The notes beneath the pieces were generated by a model that saw nothing but the letters and a program-made list of their open reading frames with translations, did not search any database and was not told where the DNA came from. DNA of 64,000 bases from positions 1 through 64,000 of the forward strand of contig JBMYJR010000001.1 of assembly GCA_049594615.1 (NCBI GenBank), in the 5' to 3' direction. Shown here piece after piece: positions 42,929 to 50,757 of the stretch (positions are counted from its first letter, which is position 1; each line of letters begins with the position of its first letter). The stretch is from CAXPZW01 sp049594615. Lineage in GTDB: Bacteria; Bacteroidota; Bacteroidia; Flavobacteriales_D; Sanyastnellaceae. The translations under genes and the position numbers were made by a program.

Positions 42929-45070
42929 ATGAAATCTGCCCTTTTCTTTCTGACTACTCTCTTTCTCTCCGCAGCGGCTTCTGCCCAGATGGCCATGGGT
43001 TCGTTCGCCCAGGATTTTCTGGAAGCCAACCAGCTGATGGAGGAGAAAAACTGGCGCATGTCGTTGGACAAGTGGCTGGAACTTTACAATCAGCAGCCTG
43101 AGAACGCAAACCTGAACTACAAAATCGGGTACTGCTTCCTCCAACTCCCCAACCAAAAGCTGGAAGGGATGAGCTACTTACAAACGGCTGCTGAAAACAC
43201 CACCAAGAAGTACGATCCGTACGACCCTACCGTAGACGAGGCGCCGTTAGAAGCGCACTACTACTTGGGCTTGGCGCACCACCTCAAGTATGAGATGGAC
43301 ATCGCCATTGTCAAGTTCGAGTTTTTGGTGGACGAATTGCCGCCGAAGCACCAGCTGCACCAGCGTTCGCTGCGCCAGATTGAAATGTGCAACGAGGCCA
43401 AGGACCAAATTGCCAACCCCAAGAATTATGTGATCACCAACGTGGGCAGCGTGGTCAACATCAACACCAACGAATACAGCCCTGTGCTGTCGTTGGATGA
43501 GAGTACCCTGTTCTTCACCTCACGCCGTTTACGCAGTGACAGTTCGAACGTGGACTTTGTTGAGATCGACACCGGTGAGCTTCGTGAGGATATCTACCAG
43601 AGCTTCCGCGGCCCGGATGGCAACTGGTCGGAGCCTGAACTGCTCAACATCAACCGCGACAGCCACACCGCGTCGGTTTCGGTATCTCCCGATGGTCAAA
43701 CCCTGTTCATCTACATGGATGAGGATGGCAACGGCCAACTCTACCAGTCACGCCTCATTGGTGAGACTTGGAACGAGCCTGAGCTTCTCGGATCGGACAT
43801 CAACACAGAGGCTTGGGAGACCCATGCTTCTATGACTGCTGATGGCAAGACCTTGTACTTCGTTTCGGACCGCGAAGGCGGTTACGGCGGCCGTGACATC
43901 TACCGCTGTGTGAAGCTTCCCAACGACGAATGGAGCAAGGCCCTGAACATAGGTCCCACCATCAACACTCAATATGAAGAGGACGCAGTATTCTTGGCCC
44001 CTGACGGGCAAACCATGTACTTCGCTTCTACCGGCCACGCGAGCATGGGTGGCTTCGACATCTTCTACAGCACCCTTGGCCCTGACGGCCAATGGAGTAA
44101 GCCGCAGAACATCGGATACCCGCTCAACACCGTAGACGATGACATCTTCTTCTACCCAACCGCAACCGCCAACCGTGCCTACTACGCTTCGCGTAAAGAA
44201 GAGGGCTATGGCTTGAAGGACATTTACGTGATCGACATGCCAGACGCACCTGTTGAGGCGGAAATGGCTGTGCTGAAGGGCTACATCATCGCCACAGAAG
44301 GCGAGGAGCTGCCAGGCGACACTGAAGTGATTGTCACCAACATCACCACCGGTGAAGTGATGAACTACCGCCCACGTTCACGCGACGGAGCGTACGTTGC
44401 GGTATTGGAGCCTTGCAACCAGTATAATGTGGTGTACTTCGCCAACGGCGAGGAGGTGCACGCAGAGGACATGAGCGTTCCCTGCGAGTCTTCGTTCTCG
44501 GAAATCGAAAAAGAAATCTTCTTGCTCCCTGTTGAACTGGCCGACGGCACTTCCGAAGCCCCGGGCGATGTTGATGCGCAAGGCGATGGTGATGCACAAG
44601 GCGACGGCGGTGATCCTGTGATCGTCGATATCGATGAGCCCGCATTTAACCCAGACGAGCCGATCAACGTGATCGTGGCTGACGGCCAAGCGTACTATGA
44701 GCGCTACTTCGTGTACGACAGCGGCGAATACGACAACGGTGAGCGCAACTTCTTGGCCTTCCTTGAGGCGGTGGTGAACATGCATGAAACCGGCAAGGGC
44801 AAGGTGATGATCGAAGTAGAATCTTCGGCGTCTACCGTGCCTTCATCGCGCTTCAATGACAACGAAGAGCTGACCGCACACCGGAACGCACAAGCCACCG
44901 GACGCATTGAAGTCGAGCTGAAAAAACGCGGACTGACCCGGGGAGAGGCCTACGACTTTACCGCGCCCAAAGAACTGGTGCAAGGTCCTGAGTACGGCTA
45001 CGATGCCTGGAAGAAAGCCAAGTACGAGCCGTTCCAGTACATCAAGGCACGTGCAAGATTTGCCAACTAA
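42929..45070 (+). CDS. PorE-like multidomain protein (TPR, PD40 propeller, regulatory beta domain, OmpA-like)
   Basis: A 713-residue protein with a signal peptide (MKSALFFLTTLFLSAAASAQ, no lipobox). TPR region about 25-150 (FLEANQLMEEKNWRMSLDKWLEL). PD40/WD40-like propeller about 165-440, with repeated SPDGQTLF, TADGKTLYFVSDREGGYGG, APDGQTMYFAS. Carboxypeptidase-regulatory-like beta domain about 450-535. Acidic DGDAQGDGGD linker. C-terminal divergent OmpA-like domain about 580-713. This is the domain order of PorE (PG1058), a T9SS component in Porphyromonas gingivalis, and fits the sorting-domain cargo encoded in this window. Some related proteins have other envelope roles, so the assignment is tentative. 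TATCTTAG -7-like box at 42893. Confidence 0.75.
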   Translation: MKSALFFLTTLFLSAAASAQMAMGSFAQDFLEANQLMEEKNWRMSLDKWLELYNQQPENANLNYKIGYCFLQLPNQKLEGMSYLQTAAENTTKKYDPYDPTVDEAPLEAHYYLGLAHHLKYEMDIAIVKFEFLVDELPPKHQLHQRSLRQIEMCNEAKDQIANPKNYVITNVGSVVNINTNEYSPVLSLDESTLFFTSRRLRSDSSNVDFVEIDTGELREDIYQSFRGPDGNWSEPELLNINRDSHTASVSVSPDGQTLFIYMDEDGNGQLYQSRLIGETWNEPELLGSDINTEAWETHASMTADGKTLYFVSDREGGYGGRDIYRCVKLPNDEWSKALNIGPTINTQYEEDAVFLAPDGQTMYFASTGHASMGGFDIFYSTLGPDGQWSKPQNIGYPLNTVDDDIFFYPTATANRAYYASRKEEGYGLKDIYVIDMPDAPVEAEMAVLKGYIIATEGEELPGDTEVIVTNITTGEVMNYRPRSRDGAYVAVLEPCNQYNVVYFANGEEVHAEDMSVPCESSFSEIEKEIFLLPVELADGTSEAPGDVDAQGDGDAQGDGGDPVIVDIDEPAFNPDEPINVIVADGQAYYERYFVYDSGEYDNGERNFLAFLEAVVNMHETGKGKVMIEVESSASTVPSSRFNDNEELTAHRNAQATGRIEVELKKRGLTRGEAYDFTAPKELVQGPEYGYDAWKKAKYEPFQYIKARARFAN

Positions 45071-45101
45071 TCACGCCTTTTACCGATCCATATAAACACA
45101 G

Positions 45102-45130
45102 AAAACCCCCGACACTCCCGCCGGGGGTTC
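45102..45130 (+). terminator. Intrinsic terminator after the PorE-like gene
   Basis: AACCCCCG (45104-45111) pairs with CGGGGGTT (45122-45129), loop of 10 nt. The T-tract is weak on the plus strand, and A-rich sequence precedes it. Confidence 0.7.
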
Positions 45131-45250
45131 CTGTTCTGCTTTAACAGGCCGGGCGTCCAGTTGGGCGCCCGAGCCTACTACTCTACTTGTGCACTCAAAA
45201 CGCAATCTTTTTGGCTGTATTGCACGCCACCCCAACACTGCCCTGAATAA

Positions 45251-46105
45251 ATGCAACTGAACCTTCGCAAACCCTTGGTGATCTTTGACTTGGAGACCAC
45301 CGGCGTCAACATCGCCAAAGACCGCATTGTGGAACTCGCCGTGGTCAAGATCATGCCCGACGGTACCATTTCTACCAAGCCAGAAAAGCCCGGTCCAGAC
45401 AACCGTTACCTGATCAACCCCGAGATGCCTATCCCAGCTGAGAGCAGCGCGGTGCACGGCATCTACGACGACCACGTGAAGGACGCGCCCACCTTCCGTC
45501 AAATCTCCAAAGGCCTGTTCAAGTTTTTGCACGACTGCGATTTGGGCGGGTTCAACTCCAACAGGTTTGACATTCCGTTGCTGGCCGAGGAGTTCATGCG
45601 CGTGGGCATTGATTTCAGTACCGAGGGGCGCAACTTGATTGATGTGCAAACCATTTTCCACATCATGGAGCAGCGCACGCTCAAGGCGGCCTACAAGTTC
45701 TACTGCGACAAAACCTTGGACGACGCGCACGAGGCGTTACCCGACACCATGGCCACCTTTGAGGTATTTAAGTCTCAGGTGGAGCGTTACCAGGGCATGG
45801 ATGTGATCGACGCCAAGGGCAATGTCTTGCCCACATTCACCAACGATATGGACGTGCTGCACACGTTTTGCCAACGCGGCCGCAACGTGGACTTCATGGG
45901 CCGTTTTGTCTACGACGACAACGATGTACCTGTGTTCAACTTTGGCAAGTACAAGGGCCAATCGGTGGCCGAGGTGCTCAAGGGCAATCCCGGTTACTAC
46001 AACTGGATGATGGACGGCGATTTCCCCCGCTACACGAAAAAAGTACTGACCGAAATCTGGGAAGATGTCCGCGGAAATCGTGCACATCAGCGTTCTGGTC
46101 AGTAA
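45251..46105 (+). CDS. DnaQ-type 3'-5' exonuclease
   Basis: A 284-residue protein. The N-terminal DEDDh exonuclease domain has ExoI motif IFDLETTG (about residue 10), ExoII (GFNSNRFDIPLLAEEF) and ExoIII HEALPDTMATFEVF (His/Asp). After about residue 190 a C-terminal segment NFGKYKGQSVAEVLKGNPGYYNWM resembles the DUF3820-type module often fused to DnaQ-like nucleases. Probably DNA repair or RNA trimming, not necessarily the polymerase III epsilon subunit. The last 41 nt overlap the next gene in another frame. Confidence 0.88.
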   Translation: MQLNLRKPLVIFDLETTGVNIAKDRIVELAVVKIMPDGTISTKPEKPGPDNRYLINPEMPIPAESSAVHGIYDDHVKDAPTFRQISKGLFKFLHDCDLGGFNSNRFDIPLLAEEFMRVGIDFSTEGRNLIDVQTIFHIMEQRTLKAAYKFYCDKTLDDAHEALPDTMATFEVFKSQVERYQGMDVIDAKGNVLPTFTNDMDVLHTFCQRGRNVDFMGRFVYDDNDVPVFNFGKYKGQSVAEVLKGNPGYYNWMMDGDFPRYTKKVLTEIWEDVRGNRAHQRSGQ

Positions 46106-47201
46106 CGACCTGGTGTTCGACCAGCGCGTGCGCAAGGTATGCGGCACGCTGGTGGACATGGGCTTTGAACTGACCCTAATCGGCCGTAAACTGCCGGATT
46201 CCGCGCCGTTAGAGCGGCCGTATACCACGCGGCGTTTTCGGTTGCCATTTACAGGCGGTGCGCTGTTTTATGCCAGCCTCAACATCCGCTTGTTCTTCTA
46301 TTTGCTGGGAGCACGCACAGATGTGATTCTGGCCAATGACCTGGACACGCTGCCGGCTGCTTGGTTGGTGGCCAAATTGCGGGGCAAACAGGTGGTCTAC
46401 GACAGCCACGAATACTTTACCGAAGCTGCCGGACTTACCGGGCGCAACTTCCAGAAGAAGTGTTGGTTGGCCATCGAAAGGCGCATCTTCCCCAAGCTGA
46501 CGCGGGTCTTTACCGTCAACGAGACCATTGCGGAGGCCTACCGGGACAACTACGGCGTAGATGTACGCGTGCTGCGCAACGTGCCGCCGCGTCGCACCGA
46601 TTTGCCCACTGCCACCCGTGCGGAATTGGGCCTGCCTGAAACCGGTCACTTGGTCATCCTACAAGGTGCTTTTTTGGATCCTGATCGGGGTGCATGGGAG
46701 GCTGCGCAGGCCATCACCAAGGTTCCCGATTCGCATTTGTTGCTCATTGGCGCAGGGCAGGAGTGGGACCAAGTGCAGGAGTGGCTCAAGGGCGAAGGCA
46801 AGGGCGCCAACATCATTCAATTGCCCCGTCTGCCGTTTGAAGAGTTGCAGAAGTACACTGCCTTGGCAGATTTGGGTCTCTCACTCGACAAACCCGACCA
46901 CCTCAATTACCGCTACTCGCTTCCCAACAAACTGTTCGACTACATCCAAATGCGCACCCCCGTGGTCACCACCGAACTGCCAGAGCTGCTCCGTGTGCAC
47001 CGCCAATTTACCATTGGAAAAACTGTTCATTCCCACGATCCAGCGCACGTGGCAGCCGTGATTACTGAGGCCTTAAATACCCCTGAACGAGCGCAGTGGG
47101 ATGCGGAATTGGCACGCGCGGCAGAGGTGTTTAACTGGGAAGCTGAGTCTGAAGTGATCCGTGAAGTGTACGGTGGGCTGCTACCAGGGAATGCCCTCTG
47201 A
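46065..47201 (+). CDS. Family 4-type glycosyltransferase
   Basis: A 378-residue GT-B enzyme. N-terminal domain: HISVLVSNDLVFDQRVRKVC, then ANDLDTLPAAWLVAKL and VVYDSHEYFTE, a pattern typical of Bacteroidota GT1-group enzymes. C-terminal donor domain: LVILQGAFLDPDRGAWEAAQA, LLLIGAGQEWDQV, YSLPNKLFDYIQMRTPVV. Transfers a sugar in envelope polysaccharide synthesis; specificity unknown. Start at 46065 lies inside the exonuclease gene (41-nt overlap), supported by the family-like N-terminus. Its end overlaps the convergent aro gene by 21 nt. Confidence 0.88.
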   Translation: MSAEIVHISVLVSNDLVFDQRVRKVCGTLVDMGFELTLIGRKLPDSAPLERPYTTRRFRLPFTGGALFYASLNIRLFFYLLGARTDVILANDLDTLPAAWLVAKLRGKQVVYDSHEYFTEAAGLTGRNFQKKCWLAIERRIFPKLTRVFTVNETIAEAYRDNYGVDVRVLRNVPPRRTDLPTATRAELGLPETGHLVILQGAFLDPDRGAWEAAQAITKVPDSHLLLIGAGQEWDQVQEWLKGEGKGANIIQLPRLPFEELQKYTALADLGLSLDKPDHLNYRYSLPNKLFDYIQMRTPVVTTELPELLRVHRQFTIGKTVHSHDPAHVAAVITEALNTPERAQWDAELARAAEVFNWEAESEVIREVYGGLLPGNAL

Positions 47202-48272
47202 ATCGGATTTTCCTTGCGCCTTGAACACGGACTTTTGCAGCGCAATGGATTGCTTGTGCATCAGGTCTAGGTAATCCAGGATAAACGCCGGGTCCACACC
47301 CAATTTTTCAGCCAGTTCAGTGCGGGTTTCCAGAATTTCGCGCCAGCGTGCGGGTTGGAGGATTTCCAGGTCGGCGCCTGCTTTGTACTCGCCGATTTCC
47401 TGTGCAGTGGCCAAGCGACGCGCGAGCAAGGTGATGATCTCTTCGTCCAACCCGTCAATCTTACTTCGGAGTCCGGACAGGCTCGGGTCACTGGCGGCGA
47501 TGGGGTTGGGGGTGCGGTGCAGCACACGGTCCAACAGCAGTCCCAAGGCGTATGGGGTGATTTGCTGCGAAGCATCGCTCCAGGCTTCGTCTGGGTTGCA
47601 ATGGCTTTCGATCATGAGGCCATCCAGCCCTAAGTCCAGCGCGTGGGAGGAGAGGTCTTCCAACAGATCGCGGCGACCGGCCATGTGACTGGGGTCACAG
47701 ATCAGTGGTAAATCTGGGCGGGCGGCGCGGAATGCGATGGCCAATTCCCAGCGGGGTTGGTTGCGGTAAATGCTCTCGCCATAGTACGAGAACCCCCGGT
47801 GAATGGCACCCACTTTTTGGATGCCGGCGGCTTCAATGCGTTCTACCGCTCCCAACCACAATTTGATGTCGGGATTGATGGGGTTCTTGACCAGCACGGC
47901 AATGTCCACCCCTTGCAAGGCATCGGCAATGGTCTGTACGCTGAACGGATTCACCGTTGTGCGCGCACCGATCCACAGCACGTCGATGTCATGCTTCAAA
48001 CATGCTTCTACGTGGTGGGCATTGGCCACCTCGGTGCACACGGGCAGTCCAGTGGCCTCACCCACTTCTTTGAGCCATGGAAGTCCTTGCTCACCCACAC
48101 CTTCAAAGCTGTCGGGGCGGGTGCGGGGCTTCCAGATGCCAGCGCGGATCAGGTTGACCGAGGGGATGTCGGCCAAAGGCAAGCACGAGGCGCGCATTTG
48201 TTCTGGGGTTTCGGCGCTGCAAGGGCCGGCAATGACCAAGGGGGAGGTTCGGTGGTGCAGGGTAAAAGCCAT
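47181..48272 (-). CDS. Bifunctional DAHP synthase / chorismate mutase
   Basis: A 363-residue fusion. Residues 1-255 are type I-beta/KDPS-like DAHP synthase: VIAGPCSAETPEQM, LIRAGIWKPRTRPDSFEG, GARTTVNPFSVQ, KNPINPDIKLWLGA, HRGFS, CDPSHMAGRR. Residues ~265-355 are an AroQ-class chorismate mutase (LRSKIDGLDEEIITLLARRLATAQEIGEYK-type helix, then LVDLMHK-like end). It joins the first step of the shikimate pathway with the branch step to prephenate, a fusion common in Bacteroidota. It starts 1 nt after the UbiA-family gene, so the two are co-transcribed. Confidence 0.93.
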   Translation of the reverse strand: MAFTLHHRTSPLVIAGPCSAETPEQMRASCLPLADIPSVNLIRAGIWKPRTRPDSFEGVGEQGLPWLKEVGEATGLPVCTEVANAHHVEACLKHDIDVLWIGARTTVNPFSVQTIADALQGVDIAVLVKNPINPDIKLWLGAVERIEAAGIQKVGAIHRGFSYYGESIYRNQPRWELAIAFRAARPDLPLICDPSHMAGRRDLLEDLSSHALDLGLDGLMIESHCNPDEAWSDASQQITPYALGLLLDRVLHRTPNPIAASDPSLSGLRSKIDGLDEEIITLLARRLATAQEIGEYKAGADLEILQPARWREILETRTELAEKLGVDPAFILDYLDLMHKQSIALQKSVFKAQGKSDSEGIPW

Positions 48273-48273
48273 G

Positions 48274-49224
48274 CTACAGAATGAAGTAGATCCAACAAGC
48301 CATCAGCAGCCCGCCGGCCATGGTCCATTTGGTGGCAGAGCTTGCCGCGTGGTAATCTTCCTTGGTGCTGCCACGCAAGGTTTTGAGGGTGCTGCGCACC
48401 AGTGGCAAAATCACCAGTACCAAGGAGGAAAGCACCACCCACCACCATTGGTTCTCGTGGAACTTCGAAAGCTCCCACGTACACGCTGCAGTGGCCAGCA
48501 AGGTGAGCACGCCTAAAACGCCTACGTAGCGTTTGGTCAGCGGCACGCCCCAAGCAATGGGCATGGTTCGAAACTGCTGGGCACTATCGCCTTCCACGTC
48601 TTCCAAATCTTTTTGGGCCTCGCGCATCAGGGTAAGCAAAAATGCAAAGGCCGCATACGCCAGCAAAGCAGCCCAAGCATACGCATCCAAGTGGAAATAG
48701 GAAACCGTCACGGTGCCAGCATGCTTCTGGGCCAAGAGCTCAAATACGCCGCTCCACAGGGGCACCACACCCACCATGACAGCGACCAACAGGTTGCCGA
48801 TCAGGGGTTGTTTTTTGAATTGTACCGAGTAAAACCACAGGGAGGCGGCCATGAATACCGGTACCATGGCCAGCACCCACAAACGCGAAGTGTATGCGAG
48901 GTATCCGCCAATCAAACACGCTACCACATTGAACCCGTGGTGCGCAGCCATGGCCACCCGGCGCTTGACGCCTTTGCCAATGACTACCCTCTGGGGTTTG
49001 TTGATGCGGTCCACCCGCACATCAAAGTAGTCGTTGATGATGTTGCCCGCGGCGGCCAAGAGCACCACCACCAGTACAGAAAGCCCAAATTTCCACTCCT
49101 CAAGTTCGAGGTCGTCGATGAGGATCGGGGCCTGGACCAAGAAGCGCATGGCGTACATGGTGAGCACCATGATCAGCAGGTTGATCGGTCGGATCAACTG
49201 GGCAAATGCGCGCGCGGATTGCAT
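48274..49224 (-). CDS. UbiA-family prenyltransferase
   Basis: A 316-residue inner-membrane protein with about 8-9 helices. The first Asp-rich motif NIINDYFDVRVDRINKP (NxxxDxxxD) and the second DLEDVEGD define the UbiA superfamily and bind prenyl diphosphate through Mg2+. Bacteroidota relatives are often annotated as geranylgeranylglycerol-phosphate geranylgeranyltransferase-like; menaquinone MenA is another option. The acceptor is not decidable. Exact -7 box TAAGTTTG (minus strand, 49229-49236) lies 4 nt before the ATG. Confidence 0.88.
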   Translation of the reverse strand: MQSARAFAQLIRPINLLIMVLTMYAMRFLVQAPILIDDLELEEWKFGLSVLVVVLLAAAGNIINDYFDVRVDRINKPQRVVIGKGVKRRVAMAAHHGFNVVACLIGGYLAYTSRLWVLAMVPVFMAASLWFYSVQFKKQPLIGNLLVAVMVGVVPLWSGVFELLAQKHAGTVTVSYFHLDAYAWAALLAYAAFAFLLTLMREAQKDLEDVEGDSAQQFRTMPIAWGVPLTKRYVGVLGVLTLLATAACTWELSKFHENQWWWVVLSSLVLVILPLVRSTLKTLRGSTKEDYHAASSATKWTMAGGLLMACWIYFIL

Positions 49225-49228
49225 GGTC

Positions 49229-49236
49229 CAAACTTA
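49229..49236 (-). promoter_or_regulatory. -7 box 4 nt before the UbiA-family gene
   Basis: TAAGTTTG on the minus strand, exact TAnnTTTG, followed by GACC and the ATG. Suggests a leaderless mRNA for this two-gene unit. Confidence 0.5.
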
Positions 49237-49376
49237 CTGAACAAATGGGGCCATTCGTCCCGGTGGACTCACGCTTACAAAACGGGCCGGATCGTTGACA
49301 AAAAATGCCCGCACGTTGCAAATTGGGACTTGCAATTTGCCTTTCTTTACTCCCGTTTTCGACTGAAACGCTAACC

Positions 49377-49697
49377 ATGGACATCTCTGTAGAAACCAAG
49401 CCCGCCATTATGGTGGTAAGCCGCCGCGAATACGTGCTGGAAAACGTGCGTAAACTGCTGGACCGCGAGGGGTACCGGACCTACGGCCTGTTGGAAGACC
49501 AAGAAGATTTGGTCAAGCGCCTCCTGCAGCCCGAATACCAGTTGGTGGTCATGGGTGGCGGCGTTGATCCCCACGTACAGCAAACCATTGATCAGGCTTT
49601 GAATGAAAGCCGTCCCGGCATGAAGATGATCCACCATTCAGGCGGCCCCGCCACCTTACTTCCAGAAGTACAAAAAGTCCTTACGGCTTCGGCGTGA
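49377..49697 (+). CDS. Small receiver-like protein of unknown function
   Basis: A 106-residue protein. The alternation KPAIMVVSRREYVLENVRKLLDREGY, then YQLVVMGGGVDPHV, MKMIHHSGG and LPEVQKVL follows the beta-alpha order of a response-regulator receiver, but Ser-Arg-Arg and Gly-Gly-Gly stand where the acidic pocket and phospho-Asp are expected, so it is unlikely to be phosphorylated. It may be a protein-interaction relative. Start at 49377 chosen over an upstream in-frame ATG whose extra 24 residues are not family-like. Overlaps the convergent gene by 17 nt. Confidence 0.6.
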   Translation: MDISVETKPAIMVVSRREYVLENVRKLLDREGYRTYGLLEDQEDLVKRLLQPEYQLVVMGGGVDPHVQQTIDQALNESRPGMKMIHHSGGPATLLPEVQKVLTASA

Positions 49698-50721
49698 TGT
49701 GTGAGACGTCCACCATGCGGTTCTCGCCGCCTGCACGCAGGTGCGCGTAGTTGAATCCGTAGTGGATGGCGTGCGCGCCCACTTCCCCGTCTTTGCGTAT
49801 GGCCAAGTAGCCGATCTGGAAGTCCTCGTATCCTTTTTGTTTGGCTACAATGCGGCGCACAGCTTCTTCACAGGCTGCTTGCGGGTGCATGCCTTGACGC
49901 ATGAGTTCTACAATCAGGAAGGAACCGCAAGATTTCATTACGGCCTCACCCAACCCCGTGGCGGTGGCCGCTCCAATTTCATTGTCCACAAACAGGCCAG
50001 CGCCAATGATGGGGCTGTCGCCTACGCGTCCGCGCATTTTGAAGGCCAAGCCACTGGTAGTGCACGCGCCTGACAGGTTGCCCTGTTGATCTTGGGCCAC
50101 AATGCCAATGGTGTCATGGTTTTCAATGTTGATGATGGGCTTGTACTGGGACTCCTTGAGCCAGTTTTGCAAGGCCTTTTGGCTGTCTTCGGTCAGCAGA
50201 TCGGTGTGCTCCATACCGTGTTCACGCGCAAATTGGTAGGCGCCTTCTGCGGTGAGCATCACGTGTGGAGTTTCATCCATGACTTTGCGGGCCACAGTAA
50301 TGGGGTGCATGATGTTCTCAATGGCGGTCACCGAGCCTGCGTTTCCGGTGTGGTCCATGATGCAGGCGTCGAGGGTGACGTGGCCTTCACGGTCAGGGCG
50401 GCCACCCAAACCTACAGAGCTGCCTTTGGGGTCCAGCTCTACAATGCGAGCGGCGGCTTCAACAGCGTCCACGGCCTGGCCTCCTTGCCCAATGACCTTC
50501 CATGCGGCGTCGTTGGCAATCAAACCGTGGTACCACGTACTGATGATTTGACCACCTGTGAAGGTGGCGCCCATGGGGCTGACGCCCGGTGAAGGGGCGG
50601 CGTCAGGAGTGGTGGTCGGGTCTTGGGCCGCCAAAGCGGTGTTGCGTCCCAACAGGTATCCTCCAACAACGCCTAGGGTGGCTCCAAGGCCTGTAGACAA
50701 GAATTTTCGACGGGTTGACAT
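49681..50721 (-). CDS. N4-(beta-N-acetylglucosaminyl)-L-asparaginase-like Ntn hydrolase, Tat-exported
   Basis: A 346-residue protein. The N-terminus MSTRRKFLSTGLGATLGVVGG is a twin-arginine signal (RRKFL). The mature part is a type 2 asparaginase/Ntn hydrolase: GGQAVDAVEAAARIVELDP, GLGGRPDREGHVTLDACIMD, and NHDTIGIVAQD with the auto-cleavage and catalytic Thr at residue 204; the R-x-GDSPIIGAG segment after it binds substrate. Family members remove the N-glycan asparagine link or isoaspartyl residues. Being periplasmic or surface-bound it may take part in glycopeptide scavenging. Confidence 0.9.
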   Translation of the reverse strand: MSTRRKFLSTGLGATLGVVGGYLLGRNTALAAQDPTTTPDAAPSPGVSPMGATFTGGQIISTWYHGLIANDAAWKVIGQGGQAVDAVEAAARIVELDPKGSSVGLGGRPDREGHVTLDACIMDHTGNAGSVTAIENIMHPITVARKVMDETPHVMLTAEGAYQFAREHGMEHTDLLTEDSQKALQNWLKESQYKPIINIENHDTIGIVAQDQQGNLSGACTTSGLAFKMRGRVGDSPIIGAGLFVDNEIGAATATGLGEAVMKSCGSFLIVELMRQGMHPQAACEEAVRRIVAKQKGYEDFQIGYLAIRKDGEVGAHAIHYGFNYAHLRAGGENRMVDVSHITPKP

Positions 50722-50757
50722 GGGTCAAGGTTTGCCGAGAAAAGTAGGCAAATTCGA

